Source: Ceratopteris richardii (Eukaryota; Streptophyta; Polypodiopsida; Polypodiales; Pteridaceae). From it: DNA of 64,000 nt. Below, in pieces: positions 22,133 through 35,219 of this stretch. Both the position numbers and the translations under genes were made by a program. The number at the start of each line of letters is the position of its first letter. Position 1 is the first letter of the stretch. Location of the stretch: NCBI GenBank assembly GCA_020310875.1, contig CM035433.1, forward strand, positions 110,185,793 through 110,249,792, read 5' to 3'. The notes below the pieces were generated by a model that made no database searches, was not told the origin of the DNA, and saw only the letters and a list, made by a program, of their open reading frames with translations.

Positions 22133-23945
22133 GATGAGCTCCCTCTTTTTGGTAGATGCATGGGCAGTACTTGCCTCTTGTGATCTTGATAAAATTTCAA
22201 ATTTGTTGTTTTTCGTGGAACCTTTCATGAATGATGTCCATGGATTAGAATGTATCAATGATTTTGTGTTCTCAATTGAGTCGTTTAAGTTAGATTCTTA
22301 ATGCAACAATGTTCAATCCAATCTATCTATTGAACCTCATCCACCTATTGATCTCTCTTTGGATTCAAATGCATGTGGAGCAAGCAATGTCAGCAAAGAG
22401 AGAGAGAGAGAGAGTATACAAAGCATGTGGCGTTTTAATCGAAGGCCTCCTGAAGTAATTCAAAGAATATTTTTAATTCCTTACTTCAGATAGACAAATT
22501 GCATTAGACAGTATGGGGCATTGTTCTGGTTTGAAATTTCTGTATAAATTAGGAATGAAGAAACTAAAATAGCTAAGAGAGAAATTCTTCCATTTATATA
22601 GTGAAAGGAAAGATATATGCCTTGTTTCTCACATGCAAATGATTGAGGATAACATGTCAGTAACACATGTTGCTTTTGAATATTACTTTAGTCAAGGGAT
22701 CCGATGTTGTAGGGCAGCATTTAAAATTGTGATGGATGTGGGGAATTTCAAAATACATATGACTCAGCAAGGGCTTATCAGTAGAGATCTCATTTTTTAT
22801 ACATATCACGGAGTTGGGACTAAAGGATCTATTGGTCATAATGCAATGAGTTGGATGATGAAGTATTTTAGTTTGCATTATGAAGTTACAACTACAATTG
22901 GAAGGTTACACTTGTTAGATAACTTTACTCGTCGAGAAGTATTTCGTCTATAAAGAAGACATGGAAAGTAAAAATGAGAAGTATGTCCTGTATCAACATT
23001 TTACTCGATTATGGAAAGAAGATTTTAACAATGTGAGTATTCCTTGTAAAGTTAGAATGGGTGAATGCTTAGTTTGTGCCACTTTGAAGAACATGGCAAA
23101 GGGGGCCACAACACCACAAGAAAAAGATAAGTTTAAAAGTCTTCTAAAGAACCATCGTGAGAGTCAAGATTTAGAAAGAAGGAAAGCAATTCATCATCAA
23201 AGTAAGACACTCAGAAATCCAGAGCGTTATATGTGTTTGTTGATTGATGGTATGGATCAAAAGAAAACACCTCTTCCTCATTTTTCTCGCATTCCTAAGG
23301 ACATTGGAGATGAAGTCCTTGTGCAATTGCATTTGGTTGGTGCTTTTGTACAAAATGGAACCTTAAAGTTGAAGGTTTTCTTCACATATCCGAATGTACA
23401 TAATGATCCAAACCTTATAGTTATTGTGATTCATAAAGTTTTGGAATCATGGGAGGGTCTTTTGCCACCAATCTGTACTTGCAACTTGATAATACTATAA
23501 GAGAGAATAAAGATTCTAAAGTCTTTGTATATTTATGCATGTTTGTTGATAGAGAAGTGTTTCAGAGGTCAATTCCCTTTTGGTTGGGCACACTCATGAT
23601 CACATTGATCAAATTTTTAGTACATTCTCTAAGAGGTTGGCACGCCATAATGTTTTTTTACTCTTCCAATATTATATATGTTCAAAAGCCTGAAGTTCAA
23701 CACCTTACATAGATTTATGACTTTAAGTAGTTTTGCTAAGCAAGTATTGATAACAGTACTAAAGTTTTGGGTCCATTGCACAACATTAGTTTCAACCACA
23801 TATTCTTGATGAGGAGGCTTAATGACATTACTCTTTTATTCACAAAGCAACCTTCTCACTAAAACTTGCTTCAAAAGCAATCGTTAATAAGCCCATGGGG
23901 ACTATGCCCTTTCTTGTGCACTTGCAATTTCAAAGTTAAAGCTCG
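22133..23945 (+). pseudogene. DUF7869-like protein pseudogene
   Basis: Homology runs through three reading frames. An ATG at 22133 opens MSSLFLVDAWAVLA, which stops after about 55 codons. From 22633 comes CRAAFKIVMDVGNFK, HGVGTKGSIGHNAMSWMMKYF and GRLHLLDNFTRREVF. After a frameshift near 22945 comes LYQHFTRLWKEDFNNVSIP, then GECLVCATLK with a C-x2-C pair and RYMCLLIDGMDQKKTPLPHF. After a second shift near 23460 comes LYLQLDNTIRENKD, and after a third, VGHTHDHIDQIFS near 23583. Residual coding extends to about 23940. The order IDGMDQ, LQLDN-x-REN, GHTH-x-x-ID is typical of a widespread eukaryotic family that I tentatively equate with DUF7869. Its function is unknown to me. No introns are evident. 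Three frameshifts and several stops make it non-functional. Confidence 0.66.
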
Positions 23946-25490
23946 GGGTAGTAGGCCACTGCCGAACCTCCATTTTTTTTTTTTTTTAATAAGCTCATGG
24001 AGTTTTCGCTAGCCAAAACGGGCTGTACAGCCTTCAAAAGAAACAACTATGACTCCTAGCATACCAAGGAAAAGACTTTCATCGACGAGAGGACACGAGC
24101 TTCTCGTGAGCACAAAACATGAAAAATAAGATTTGTGTAGCATACTAACATACCAACAAGAAAGAGGGCGTTGAGACCACTATCTGTAATCCACCAATGA
24201 TGGCAATGCGAACCATTAGTGCTCAAATTTCATATGATTAATGCAGAACGATATATTGATCAAATGAGCACAATGTTGTCCACTGACATCCGTGCAGATC
24301 AGCCTAGTTGGTACAATTTTAGAAAGAAACACATTGGGCTAACTCAAAGAAAGTTCTCAACATATGAAAGAGAATTTTGTAGAACAAAACATTCTCTTTA
24401 AAAATAAATATATGACTTACAAATAGATTTAAAAGGAATAAAAGACAAATGGATGGAAATATTTGAGAATTTTCAATATATCGTCAAATATAAAAGTGAA
24501 AGCTTAATGTGGCAGAAAACACATTAAGTCTCCAAGATTCATTGAACGCTTTGAGTTTTGCGCAGCTCATTAATGACCTAGTTGAATGAATACGATTACA
24601 CACACACACACACGTTGTTAGAGGCTTGTTAAAAAAAAAAATATATGAACCCTATGCTAATCATAACAAATAAAAACGTTAAGCTGAAGATTGTGCTAAA
24701 AGATATGTTATATTAAAAGTTTCCGAGTGAGTTTACCTTAAATCTCTAGAAAATCCTATTTTAACCCATTTACTCTCCTAAGAAAAATTTTACTATTAAC
24801 ACATAATGTGCAAGTTCTAGAAGCTAATTTATTTTTCCTCAATAGATATTTGTGGAACCTATTTTGATACCCTTTTTGTCTTAATAGAAGAGGTAAATCA
24901 GAGAATGATAAGACCACATTATTTTTCTCAAAGGAGATAAATGAGAGAAGAGATAAGACCACATAGCTCGCATATTTTGCAGTGAAATGATTAGTTTTTT
25001 GGAGGATATAAATGTTCTTTAAGTAGCGATTAATCATACAAAAATAGGAGTAAATTGTATTAGGCTAGGGGATTGAATATGTGTACATGTGTTTTAGAAA
25101 GAAGCACTAGAGCGTACCCTCATTACCTTTTTTTCTCCAAGTACCGTTAGATGTTCGTAGGGCACTAGGGAGTACCCTCATGTATTTCCCGTAAGAAAAC
25201 CCTAGTTCTACATTTTACAGGTCTACAATAGAGAAAGATATACGATTTAATATTTATCTCTGTTTTCCAATGCAGATTTATTCGTTAATCTATTGTCTCT
25301 TCAAATGATTTTTCTTCAATATCTTTTACTTTTTAGAAATTTCAATCTTACGATCTATTAGCACTCATGGACACCCCGAATCCCACACAAGGAGGGTTGA
25401 ATTCCTCGTAGCTGCTGGGAATGACATAGCCCGAAGGCGAGCTAAGAGTAAGATTTGGAAAGGGGAAACCCTAAGGCCAAATAAGAAGTG
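23946..25490. other. No recognised gene
   Basis: Contains a T run (23971-23988) and a (CA)n run (24598-24613). A 60-codon plus frame at 24219-24401 shows no recognised family; it could be a distal piece of the preceding pseudogene, but I cannot support that. 24400-25490 is AT-rich with no coding signal. Confidence 0.5.
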
Positions 25491-25930
25491 CATTTTTTTA
25501 AATCAAAAGGAAGTTCGGCCTTGGCCTACTCTCCTGGACTTTAATTAAAAAGAAGAAAGAATAAGTTACAGATGAATGGGACTAGTGCCCTTGGGACCCC
25601 CCAAATCCCACAAAGCAAGGGTAGAACTTATGGTTTTAGAGAATGCTACACAGAAGATTAACAACCCTCCCATCCCCTTCATGCGGGGCCCATTTGGGTA
25701 TCATCTTATTGTTCTCGATGAGAAACACTTTATTATGCCTAAAAGGTGGGGACTTTGTACATTTGGAGATTCTTTTGCCAAGTAGGAAGAGAGAGTTCTC
25801 CATCGACCACTCTTTAGGAGGGTGTCTGAATTTGCTGGTGCACCGCTCCCTCCAAATCTTCCAGAGGGTTTGCCCTCTTATGGCATTCCACAGTGTAGTT
25901 GAGAAGTTGATCACTCATGTCTATTAACAT
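25490..25930 (-). mobile_element. 5'-truncated LINE, 3' end only
   Basis: Closely matches the 3' end of the LINE at 29382-34984 (29385-29800). Shared words include GGAAGTTCGGCCTTGGCCTA, CTCCTGGACTTTAATTAAA and CTTGGGACCCCCCAAATC. Minus-strand coding remnants (WKIWRERCTSKFRHPP) belong to the C-terminal region of ORF2. A T run (A tail on the minus strand) sits at 25493-25499. The piece is about 430 bp, typical of LINE 5' truncation. Confidence 0.8.
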
Positions 25931-27060
25931 TGTCTATCTAGAGCACCCAAAGCCAAAGGTTTCCACAAGGGAGCTAGTTTAACATATCATTATATCACGA
26001 TGAGGAATCTAATGCCAATGAAAACAAGAGTTGAACCCACACATCCCTAATGGAAGGCGTAACACCTATCCGCTTGACCTACTACGACTAGAATTTTTTT
26101 AGTTTTTCTTTTTCCCAATAGCTTATGATTTAAGAAATAAATAAACTTCATTATTTCTTGCTACTCAAAGAAAATGCATACAATAGTAATGTTTGGAGTT
26201 GGAGGCCGTTCGAGACACAACATATAAGAAAAAGAAGACACTAAAACGCGGAGTAAAAGAAAAAGAGAGAGATGAACTTTTTTGTGTAAAGAAGAAATAA
26301 TAACTGATATATTTGTAATGCTAACGCGGTGGAAAAAAGAAAAAGAGAGAAATGAAGTTTTTGGTGTAAAGAAGAAATAATAATTCATATATTTGTAATG
26401 ATCCATTAGTACATTTTCTTCCTTTATTACATGGCTACGTTGATTCCATGAAGAAAATATTTCTCTTTGAGAAAATATTTGTCTGTTAGTTATGAAAGCA
26501 AGAAAATAATGAGTTAAATAAACTTACATTTAACGACGTTTATGAAAGAAATGAGAGAATGACTTAAATAAACTTATATTCAATGAAGGTATACTTTAAA
26601 GTTATAATGAGCTATTATTTTTCAAGAAAGAGAGAAAAATTTCAATAAAGGAATTTTCAAGGATCAACGCATACACCCAAAAAAATCTCTATGTAACTTG
26701 AAAGTATACCTTCATCGAATATAAGTTTACTTATCATTCTTTTCTTTCCTTCATAAATAATAGTACCTTCATTGGATATAAGTTTATTTAAGTCATTATT
26801 TTCTTTCTTTCATAACTAATAGTAGTATAAAGTTATAACTGAATGGACAGAAGAAATTATAAACTTGAGGTGATAAGATGCTCTTCTATCTCATTGCACA
26901 TGAGAGAGAGAAAGATTCTCTTTCCACCTAGTACTCTGTTGTTACTCTGTTGTTGAAGACCAAAAAAAAAAACTATAAACGTTTATTCAATGAAGTTACA
27001 CTTCTATGATATTCGCATCACTCTGTTGTCCAATTGTCCTTGCCTGACAAGTTTTGTGTG
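25931..27060. other. Gene-free AT-rich stretch with short repeats
   Basis: A 70-80 bp unit (AAGAAAAAGAGAGAGATGAA...TGTAAAGAAGAAATAATAA...ATATTTGTAATG) is present twice in tandem at about 26258-26400. The word CTTCATCGAATATAAGTTTA and relatives recur at 26560-26800, partly inverted. No coding signal. Confidence 0.5.
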
Positions 27061-27068
27061 ATGTGTGT

Positions 27069-27081
27069 GTGAGAGAGAGAG

Positions 27082-27155
<74 letters not shown>
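27069..27155. repeat. (GA)n/(CT)n microsatellite
   Basis: A short GA run flows into about 34 CT units. Frames through it (poly Ser-Leu or Arg-Glu) are not genes. Flanks resemble the dispersed repeat at 28.1 kb. Confidence 0.95.
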
Positions 27156-27156
<1 letters not shown>

Positions 27157-27479
27157 GTTCTAGATCTGTTGATTCGTGTCCGACATACGAGGGGCCATGC
27201 ATCTCTCTATTGTGAAATCTGGCCACACCTTGCATCAGCCTTTTTGCGAGCGGTCCAAGTGAAAATCCATTTCTCGACTTCTCTCATCGACACACCTCTC
27301 GACTTCATATCTCTTGATTTCTCTCATTGGCACAGCTCGGTTCCCATTCATCATGTAAACATACAATCCAGAGGATCTATGGGCTTATTCGCAGGATATC
27401 CATTATATTCACCACCTCTCATATATCATCTTCAAGCGCACAAACAAGTCAAGAGTCTGTCATAACATCTCTGTCTGTC

Positions 27480-27729
<250 letters not shown>

Positions 27730-28069
27730 TTTATTGTTAATAAAGGCTTGAAATTTCAAAGAACAACGCATACAGTACAAAAAATCTCTTTATCGTTTAC
27801 ATTTACATAATCTTTATCCTTTATGTTCAGAGATTCATGTCCTACTGAAAATTCAATTGTAGAGATATTGAACATTGACCATCAATCGAGGAGTTCAATG
27901 TGTTAGCACAACACACCTTCGAGCGTAGCTTATAATTATCAGAACACAATTATGATTGAATGCAAAAAAGAAAGTATATACTTAAGCGGATAAGATGTTC
28001 TTCTAGCTGATTGAACATGAGAAAGCGAAAGATTCTCTTTTCAGTTAGTTTTCTCTTGTTCAAGTCAAA

Positions 28070-28221
28070 AACCACAATGAACTCATATTCAATGAAATTG
28101 TACTTTTTCGATATTTGTGTGTGAACTTTCTGTGATGTGAGAGAGAGAGATATGAAGCATTGCCTACAGTCTATGCCCATCCATCATTTGGACCATGCAT
28201 CTTGACGCGCCAATGCCCCAA

Positions 28222-28287
<66 letters not shown>

Positions 28288-29040
28288 CTGGAGCTTACTA
28301 CGCATTGCTTGCATGGACGCTGGACATTGGCCCTTACAAATCATAACTACCAATTTTGTTTCTTTGAAATAATTTAAAACAGAATTGAAAAAAATTTAGT
28401 ACATTTACACAAGCTTGGTTGCAGGAGAAAAAGCACAAAAAAAGGAAGATCCCTTTGACTTGTCCTGTTGGCGATTTCCATAACAAACAAGAAGTAAACC
28501 ACTGATCCAACAAGAACTCAAGCTGTCCTCAATACGAAGTGGAACATCCAATGGAGTTGGATACAATGGATATATGGATTAACCGTATTTGGGAATTTTC
28601 CATTTTAATGGAATAGAGTGATGTCTTCTCTCGCTGTATGTTATATTTATTTGATTGAACAATAAATTTTATTAAGTTATCCACTAAAGTTTAAGATTTT
28701 TTGAGCTCTTTTGCATAAGAATTTGTTATTTTGTTTTTTTTCTATAAAAAGAGTTTCGATCGACAGACTAAACATGCTCATGGAAAGTTTTTTATCGAAA
28801 GTGTTTCAATTGAATGTTTTTTCGATCGAGTACTTAATTTTACATGAATTCCATTGAAAGAATTTTTTTTTGTTTACCACCTTTCTATTACCTTTCGTTC
28901 AAATGTTTTTCCATCCAAAAGAATTTAATTAGATATATTTTATTATTGAATACTCTATTTGAATGATAGGCTTTCAATCGAAATAGATGTTGTATCGGAA
29001 AACTTCAGATGAGAAAATATTTGATATAAAAAGATTTCGA
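28070..29040. repeat. Dispersed repeat with CT microsatellite, copy 1
   Basis: Non-coding repeat with a CT run at 28223-28281, then conserved words GCTTACTACGCATT, TAGTACATTTACAC, GGAGAAAAAGCACAAAAAAA, AACAAACAAGAAGTAAACC and TTTATTTGATTGAA, and an AT-rich tail rich in TTTCGATCGAAA. Copies at 35.22-35.65 kb and 36.28-37.02 kb carry the same words in the same order. Confidence 0.75.
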
Positions 29041-29365
29041 TCGAAAAAATATTTGAGTGAAAGTTTTTAAATTGAAAGTTTCAAATAATTCAAAGTTGTT
29101 CAATATGCTGACATGTGATTAAGAAATTCGATCAAACAATATAAGTTAATCATATGATTTAGTAATTGTTAATGAATGAATTAATTTTGAAATAACAAGT
29201 AATGCAACCTAGCTATGATGTATTATTCATGAAACAAAAAAAGATGGACACATGAAAGATACCTTATCATTGGTAGAGAGGATGGGCAGTGTGCTCGTTG
29301 TGGTCAGCTATAAACTCTCGACCATATGTTTCTTGAGCTTAAGGGATCTTAAAACGTGATTCACC

Positions 29366-29381
29366 CTTTTCACACTTGTTT
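29366..29381. repeat. LINE target-site duplication, left
   Basis: CTTTTCACACTTGTTT, identical over 16 bases to 34985-35000 on the other side of the LINE. Confidence 0.85.
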
Positions 29382-29509
29382 TCTTTTTCACAAGGAAGTT
29401 CAGCCTTGGCCTATTCTCCCAGACTTTAATTAAAGAAAAAAAGAACAAGTTACAAGTGAATGGGACTAGCGCCCTTGGGACCCCCCAAATCTCACAAAGC
29501 AGGGTCCGA

Positions 29510-32500
29510 GACTAGAGAGTGTTACAAAAGAGGTTAACTACCCTCCCATCCCCCTCATGCGGGGCCCACTTGGGTTTAATCTTGTTTCTTGATGAGAAAC
29601 ACTTTATGATGCCTAAAAGGTGGGGACCCCTTATATTTGGAGATTCTTTTGCCAAGGAGGAATAGGGAGGGTGTCCAAAATTGCTGGCACACCGCTCCCT
29701 CCAAATCTTCCAGACGGTTTCCCCTCTTATAGTGTTCCACATTGCCGCTGAGAAGTCGATCACTTTGCCAAGCAATGCTTGCTTCTAGGTGATTTGTGCT
29801 AGCAGTCTCAAAATATTCCCAAGGGTCTGCCAGAGTAGGAGAGACTTGGGGCAAGCAAAGAAGATCTGACCCAGATCATCGATGTACGGTGGTGCTCCAC
29901 AAATTTTGTTAGCCTTTAAGTTGGTACAGATACCACAGTGAAGAATTTGCCACATGAGAACCGATTTTTTACTTTATGAGGGGATGCCAGATAGACATGA
30001 ACTTCAGATCCCAACATAGTCTTGTCCAAGTCAAGCACCATTTCTTGTTAAGCATGATATGATAGTCCATGTTCACCTTGATTCTAGGAATTTCGGATAG
30101 GCAATTGCCATTGTACCACATAAGACCCTCATAGCACGACAAATCCCGCCCAATGAGGAGTCACATTTTTGAATGATCCCAAGCAAAGCATCTGCTCTGA
30201 AGGAGAGTCCATTCTTTGTAGTTCACACTTAATTCAGGGTCTATGTCCTCAAATCTACTCCACTGGCGAGTTTCTTGTTCCCAGAGGTGTTTCCAATGTC
30301 TGAACCCCTTGTTCCAAAGCCTCATAGCATTTTGGAGTTCCAAGAAGCCACAGCCTTGATGCCCAAGATCGAAAACCAGATTGAGTCATTTTGTCTGATA
30401 CGAGCCAGCCATTTCCAATCTGCTCTAACTCTGACAAATTGTTTGAAATTGTTCCAACTCTTCCAAAGGGAGCACACAAGGCTTGGGCCTTCAGGGGAAA
30501 CCAAAATTGGGGAGAATAAAAGGGTAAGGAGGTCAAGTCCTTCCAACCTAGGGGGTCCACCAACATAATCATGTTCTTGTTCTTGAAAATGAGCTTCGCC
30601 CAAGAGGTCTCATGGTTGCACCAAGCCTTGATGATCCATTTTGCTTCCAACTTGTTAGCCATGCCTTCGATATCCATAATGCCAAGACCCCCACAATATT
30701 TTTTGTGGGCGCAAGTAGAACATTTAATTTTGGGAGTACCTCTTCTGTTGTGATCCCATGTTCAAAGAAAGTTTCTACAGATTCTTTCCGATTTGCTAAG
30801 CTATTGATCTTTTGGTCTCCAGCAAGAGAGAAAGTAAATGGTTGAGGAGAAGAGGAAGGTATTAATTACAATGGCACAGCCCAGGAGGTTGATTTGCAGC
30901 CCTTCCAATATGCTAACTTGTTGTCTAGTTTGGAAATGACCCAATTCCATCACTACTCCATCGAGACACCAAAACCCATCGAGATACTAAGTAGGCAAAA
31001 GATCTGACTCCTAGGGATAATTTGGCAACCATGGTCAACCAATAGTTGGGGTGGAGGTCCGATGATGGCTCGAAAAGCGATTTTGGAGTGGTTGATTTTG
31101 GAGCTAGGTGCCTCACAAAAAGTGTCAAGGCACCCCCAAAAGGCCTCAATGTTGGTCAAATCATTGTGCACAAATGCATTCATGTCATCTGCAAATAGTC
31201 TCATGATCATCTGACCATGGTTGAGAGGTAGAAAGAGACCTTGAATATGGCCCATTCCATTTGATGTTGTAGGAGATGGTTGACCCCTTCCATGGAAATA
31301 GCGAAGAGCAAAGGATCCAATGGTCATCCTTGCCTAATAGATCATTTTAATCTGATATTCTTTGATAACTGGTTGTTCATGTTTATTTGCATTGATGCAT
31401 TTCCTAGCAATGTAGCGATCATCTTAGTGAACTTCAGACTACAGCCAAGGTATTTAAGAGATTAGAGAACAAAGTCCCATTCTAGCCTATCGTCGGCTTT
31501 GTCGAAGTTTAAGGAATATACGTCTTGTTCAGACTCTACAGCAAACTCGAGACCTTTCCAAATGTCAATAATAGCTTCTAATATTGATCTTCCCTTGATG
31601 AATCATCTTTGTTCCTCATTACTAAACCTCTTCAAGTGATAAGAAATTATGTTGGTGATTACTTTTGCAAGAACCTTGTACCCCATTTGAAGCACCGTGA
31701 TCGGGTGCCAGTCTTCAATCCTATTCTTGTTACCTTTTTTTATGGATAAGCTTGATGACACCATTGTTTAGGCATTTAGGAAGGGCACTGAAAGCTAATG
31801 CCTCTAATCAAACCAATCACAATGGGGTGGTCACCATCTATTTAAAATACTTGAAGAATTCATTTGTGAGGCCGTCAGGAACTAGGCTTTTCCCATTGGG
31901 GAGCGTATCGATAACTTCAAGAATCTCATTATCTGTAATGGGTGCATCAAGGAGAGACTTCCGATTGTGTAGTATTCTCGAGGGAGAGACTCTCGAGATG
32001 GTCGCCATGAAATCCCTCCTGTGGGGAGAATGAGGCACTCAAACCCCTAGGAGATTAGTAAAATGATCAACAATAATATCATTGTTTTCTTCTTTTGTTT
32101 TGCATTCAACCCCATTACTACCTATCAAGAAGGGGATAGAGTCTCTAGTTTGCTTCTTGAGGATGCCACACATCTCTTTAGATTGTTTGTCAGCCTTAAC
32201 CGCCCACCAATCTTTAAAGTATACTTGCAGGTCTTTCCTTTGAATTTCTTTCTCGTATCTCAGCATGCCTCTGATTTTCCATAGCCCCATTTGGTATTGG
32301 TAGTTCCCTTTGTTCACTTCCTCCTCAAGGCACCAGAGCCTTCGGTAGAGCTTGTCTATCTACCTCTGCCAAACATTGCGAAGTGTTTTGTGAGTCCTGA
32401 CCATAATTTGACGAGTCTTCTCAATTGCAACCCTCCAACATTTGGCTAGTGAGGCACCATTGGCAAATGCCGAGTTCCATACCAAGGTAGTTTCGTGATG

Positions 32501-33270
32501 GACAGAGGGAAGGGAGAAAGCTGCCAGACAAGCATGAAACCAAGGCGCTTTTTTGAATTTGGCAATCCGCTTGAAAGTGAGAATAATAGGGTAGTGGTCC
32601 AATATGGTTAGTTCAATGTGTTGAGAGATGTCACGTTGGCCCCACTATCGGATAATGGCCCCACTACCGGATAATGTTATGTGCTATATAGCTTCTATCG
32701 AGTCTTGCTTTCCTCAAGTCATTCCCATATTGGAGGTTCGCCTAGGAGAACCCATTCGTATCTTCAATCTCCACAAGGTCTAGGTGGAGGTTGATTTTGT
32801 CCTAGATATCTTTCTCCTGACCATCAACGGTATGCCCCCTATTGTCCCACCGATCTGAAGGGTCTTTTAGCATGTTGAAGTCCTCCCAAAGCACCACCTT
32901 GTGGGAAAGCGAGTTCAAAGAGACCCAAGTGTCAATCCACACTGACTCCCTATTTGGAGCATACATGGAGACCATAATGAACTAGAAGGGGCCTCCGAAG
33001 GAGGCAACTATCCAACGATGTTTTTAATCTTCATACAAGTTGACTAGTCTACTAGACCCAAAGTTATTTATTCCAATAGCTATGCCACTGGCCCCTCTAG
33101 GGTGTAAAGTGGTAACCCAGACATGGGTCGAAGAGATGTGTTGAGTTGTTTCTAAAGGTCCTCTCCATCGATTTTAATCTCTTGAATACATATGAAATCC
33201 GGATTTAGGCTATTATCTTGCAACCAATGGCCGATAATAGCCACTCTTGAGGGTTCATTCAACCCCTCGC
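29510..33270 (-). pseudogene. LINE ORF2 (endonuclease and reverse transcriptase)
   Basis: ORF2 makes the nick and copies LINE RNA at the target. The endonuclease start is visible at about 33270-33140 (NPDFICIQEIKIDGEDL). The connecting part is scattered over 32.0-33.1 kb. RT words include NEILEVIDTLPNGKS (32038-31838), MRLFADDMNAFV (near 31200) and SSKINHSKIAF. The C-terminal region (30677-30255, 29854-29512) has AHFQEQEHDYVGGPPRLEG-like and WKIWRERCASNFGHP words. The active-site box reads FADD. Multiple frameshifts and stops. Confidence 0.82.
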
Positions 33271-33469
33271 ATTAATTAATATGATAATCATTATCGATGG
33301 TTACCCTCTTTGCGGAGAGGGACCTTGTCTTTTTCTTCTTGGGTTCGTCCTTTTTCCTCAAACATGAGAGGTCCTTACCACAAATCTTATTTCCTTCTAT
33401 GTCTAACTTTCGTGAACCCTTCTGAGTCCATCTCTCAGTCCCTAGAGTCTTTCTCTTCCTCAACTATAG

Positions 33470-34246
33470 GCGGATGAGCTTGTGCCCTAGAACTTATCTG
33501 AACTTCTTTGGTGGCTTCTTGGTTGTAGAGGTGTGTTGTTTCTGGGGACACTCTTTAATCCTATGTCCTTGAAGACCACAGTGAAAGCATGTGTTTGGAA
33601 AATTCTTGTATGTGATTTCCTACTCTCATACTTCCCCTTCCCCTAAGTCTATGGAAATCTTTGAGGGGAGAGCTTTGTTAAGATCAGTCTTGATGTAGAT
33701 CTGCGGGTGCCATCGCACGTTGAAGGAATACTTTGCTCCTTTGTAGATGAAGCCCCCCACGTTTTCCCTCAAGGCCATCGGTCGACCAATAAGCACAAAA
33801 ATATCCCTTAGGAAGTCGTATAGGAAAAAGGGAAGGTTGGGAAGCTCAACCCAAAGTGGGTAGCACAAGGATTTATACTTTTTTGGGACAAAATTTGGGA
33901 ACCACTTAAACAGGCATAAGGTAGACCTCCAAACTTGCGAGGTGCCCACTTGTAGCGTTTGGAATCTCCTCTCGAAGACCAATAGTAAGTGGTTCACTGG
34001 AAAAAACTGGCATTTGCTCACAATCAAGCCACGCAAGAACCACTCCTTGTGAAGCTAGAGATGCACAGACTCTAAAGGGTGTGTTGAGCCAAAAAGATGG
34101 TCAATAAGGCATGTTTTCAATAGTTCTTCTTGCTTTGTCAAGATGAATTCCCTGCTTAAGGAAACCACCGAAGGAGCGCAACTGACAGGATACCCTGCAG
34201 CCTTGCAAAAACCCAATGGTAGTGGGGGTCCCACATTGCTAACCAC
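33470..34246 (-). pseudogene. LINE ORF1 (DUF4283-like, CCHC)
   Basis: RNA-binding ORF1 protein of a plant L1 element. Start chosen at ATG 34246. The frame runs to a single stop at 34052-34054 and continues in the same frame to 33626. It reads GLIVSKCQFF, VNHLLLVFERRFQTLQVG, LWVELPNLPFFLYDFL and DIFVLIGRPMALREN, which fit DUF4283. A canonical knuckle CFHCGLQGHRIKEC (C-x2-C-x4-H-x4-C) lies at about 33547-33588, followed by a lysine-rich tail. Confidence 0.8.
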
Positions 34247-34559
34247 TAATTAATGAACGGAGCACATTGGCCATGGGAGCCAGGGATGGGCCAAAGTTAG
34301 AAAACCTTCTTGATATCCACTTTAAACCAAACTTCGATCACCTTCTCTTTTTAAAACTTGCAAAAGCCCAGCCGAAACTGAACGAAGAGGAGCCACTCAG
34401 TTTCTCTTCACTCGAGAAGCCTTTCATATGTCCAACTTCCTCTATTCATTGTTCCTCTGTCACCTCTATTCATTGTTCCTTTGTCTTCTTGAAGATTTAA
34501 GTTTTCTGATGCAAAGGAAGCATAGTGTATTAGCATCGAAGGTTCACTTGTTTGAAATG

Positions 34560-34960
34560 ATTGAGAACAAGGATGTCTAAACTATCAAAAAGGAGTCACC
34601 CCATGTGCAACTCTCGATGCGTAGCACTGTCAGTAGCAGGCCTCTTAGTCAGTCGCTTGCAAAAACGGCATGGACACACAAAAATCGAGTCGCTCCTCCT
34701 CGTGATGGACACACAACCAGCGTCTCCAGTCAATTGCAATTGATGCCCCACCTCACGATGGACAGAAACTTGCACCCTCTCTGTCTGATGGATAGACACG
34801 TGGTGCCAATTGGTCATTGCGATGGACACACTGAAGCCACCAAACTAATATCGGTTGCCTCCTTTCGCTCCTCCTCCCGTCCTCGCGAAGGACACATGAC
34901 GGCCAACAGCAACTACGTGAGGACGGCCAATAGCAGCTACACGATGGGTGCGATAGAATC
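34560..34960. repeat. GATGGACA-rich LINE 5' region
   Basis: Five or more copies of TGATGGACACAC or CGATGGACA at irregular spacing in the presumed 5' untranslated part of the LINE. The same word dominates the gypsy G1 leader array at 4560-5080. Short plus and minus frames here lack family resemblance. Confidence 0.55.
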
Positions 34961-34984
34961 CTCATTAATTTCTTCATAGATCCT

Positions 34985-35000
34985 CTTTTCACACTTGTTT
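34985..35000. repeat. LINE target-site duplication, right
   Basis: CTTTTCACACTTGTTT, identical to 29366-29381. Confidence 0.85.
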
Positions 35001-35219
35001 GTTCAATTGTCGAACAACTTTAATATGGGGACATTGTGATTGGCTCCTATGTTCCTTTTTGTGGAGCATTTGCAGAGCTCAAAGTGTTTGGTTCTGCTGG
35101 TTTAAACCTATTTTACGCAACTCTAACTCGAGAAAGCTCCTTATTACCTTTTTTTACCAAAATTGTGTCTCAGAATATTCAAAAATTGTTTACACCTAAC
35201 AAGTGAAGACTTATTATAG

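Larger units (their letters stand above)
29382..34984 (-). mobile_element. Near full-length L1-type LINE, minus strand
   Basis: About 5.6 kb, bounded by a 16-bp direct repeat. On the minus strand it runs 5' region (34984-34250), ORF1, then ORF2 with endonuclease and reverse transcriptase parts and a C-terminal region, ending in an A-rich tail (29382-29395). It interrupts a stretch between members of the dispersed CT repeat family. Both ORFs have stops and frameshifts, so it is inactive. Confidence 0.88.

Noticed and set aside
24219..24401. Small plus frame after the DUF7869-like pseudogene
   Set aside because: Too short and without a motif that links it to the upstream family.
34605..34979. 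124-codon plus frame in the LINE 5' region
   Set aside because: Spans irregular GATGGACA repeats, no family resemblance, and is antisense to the LINE.
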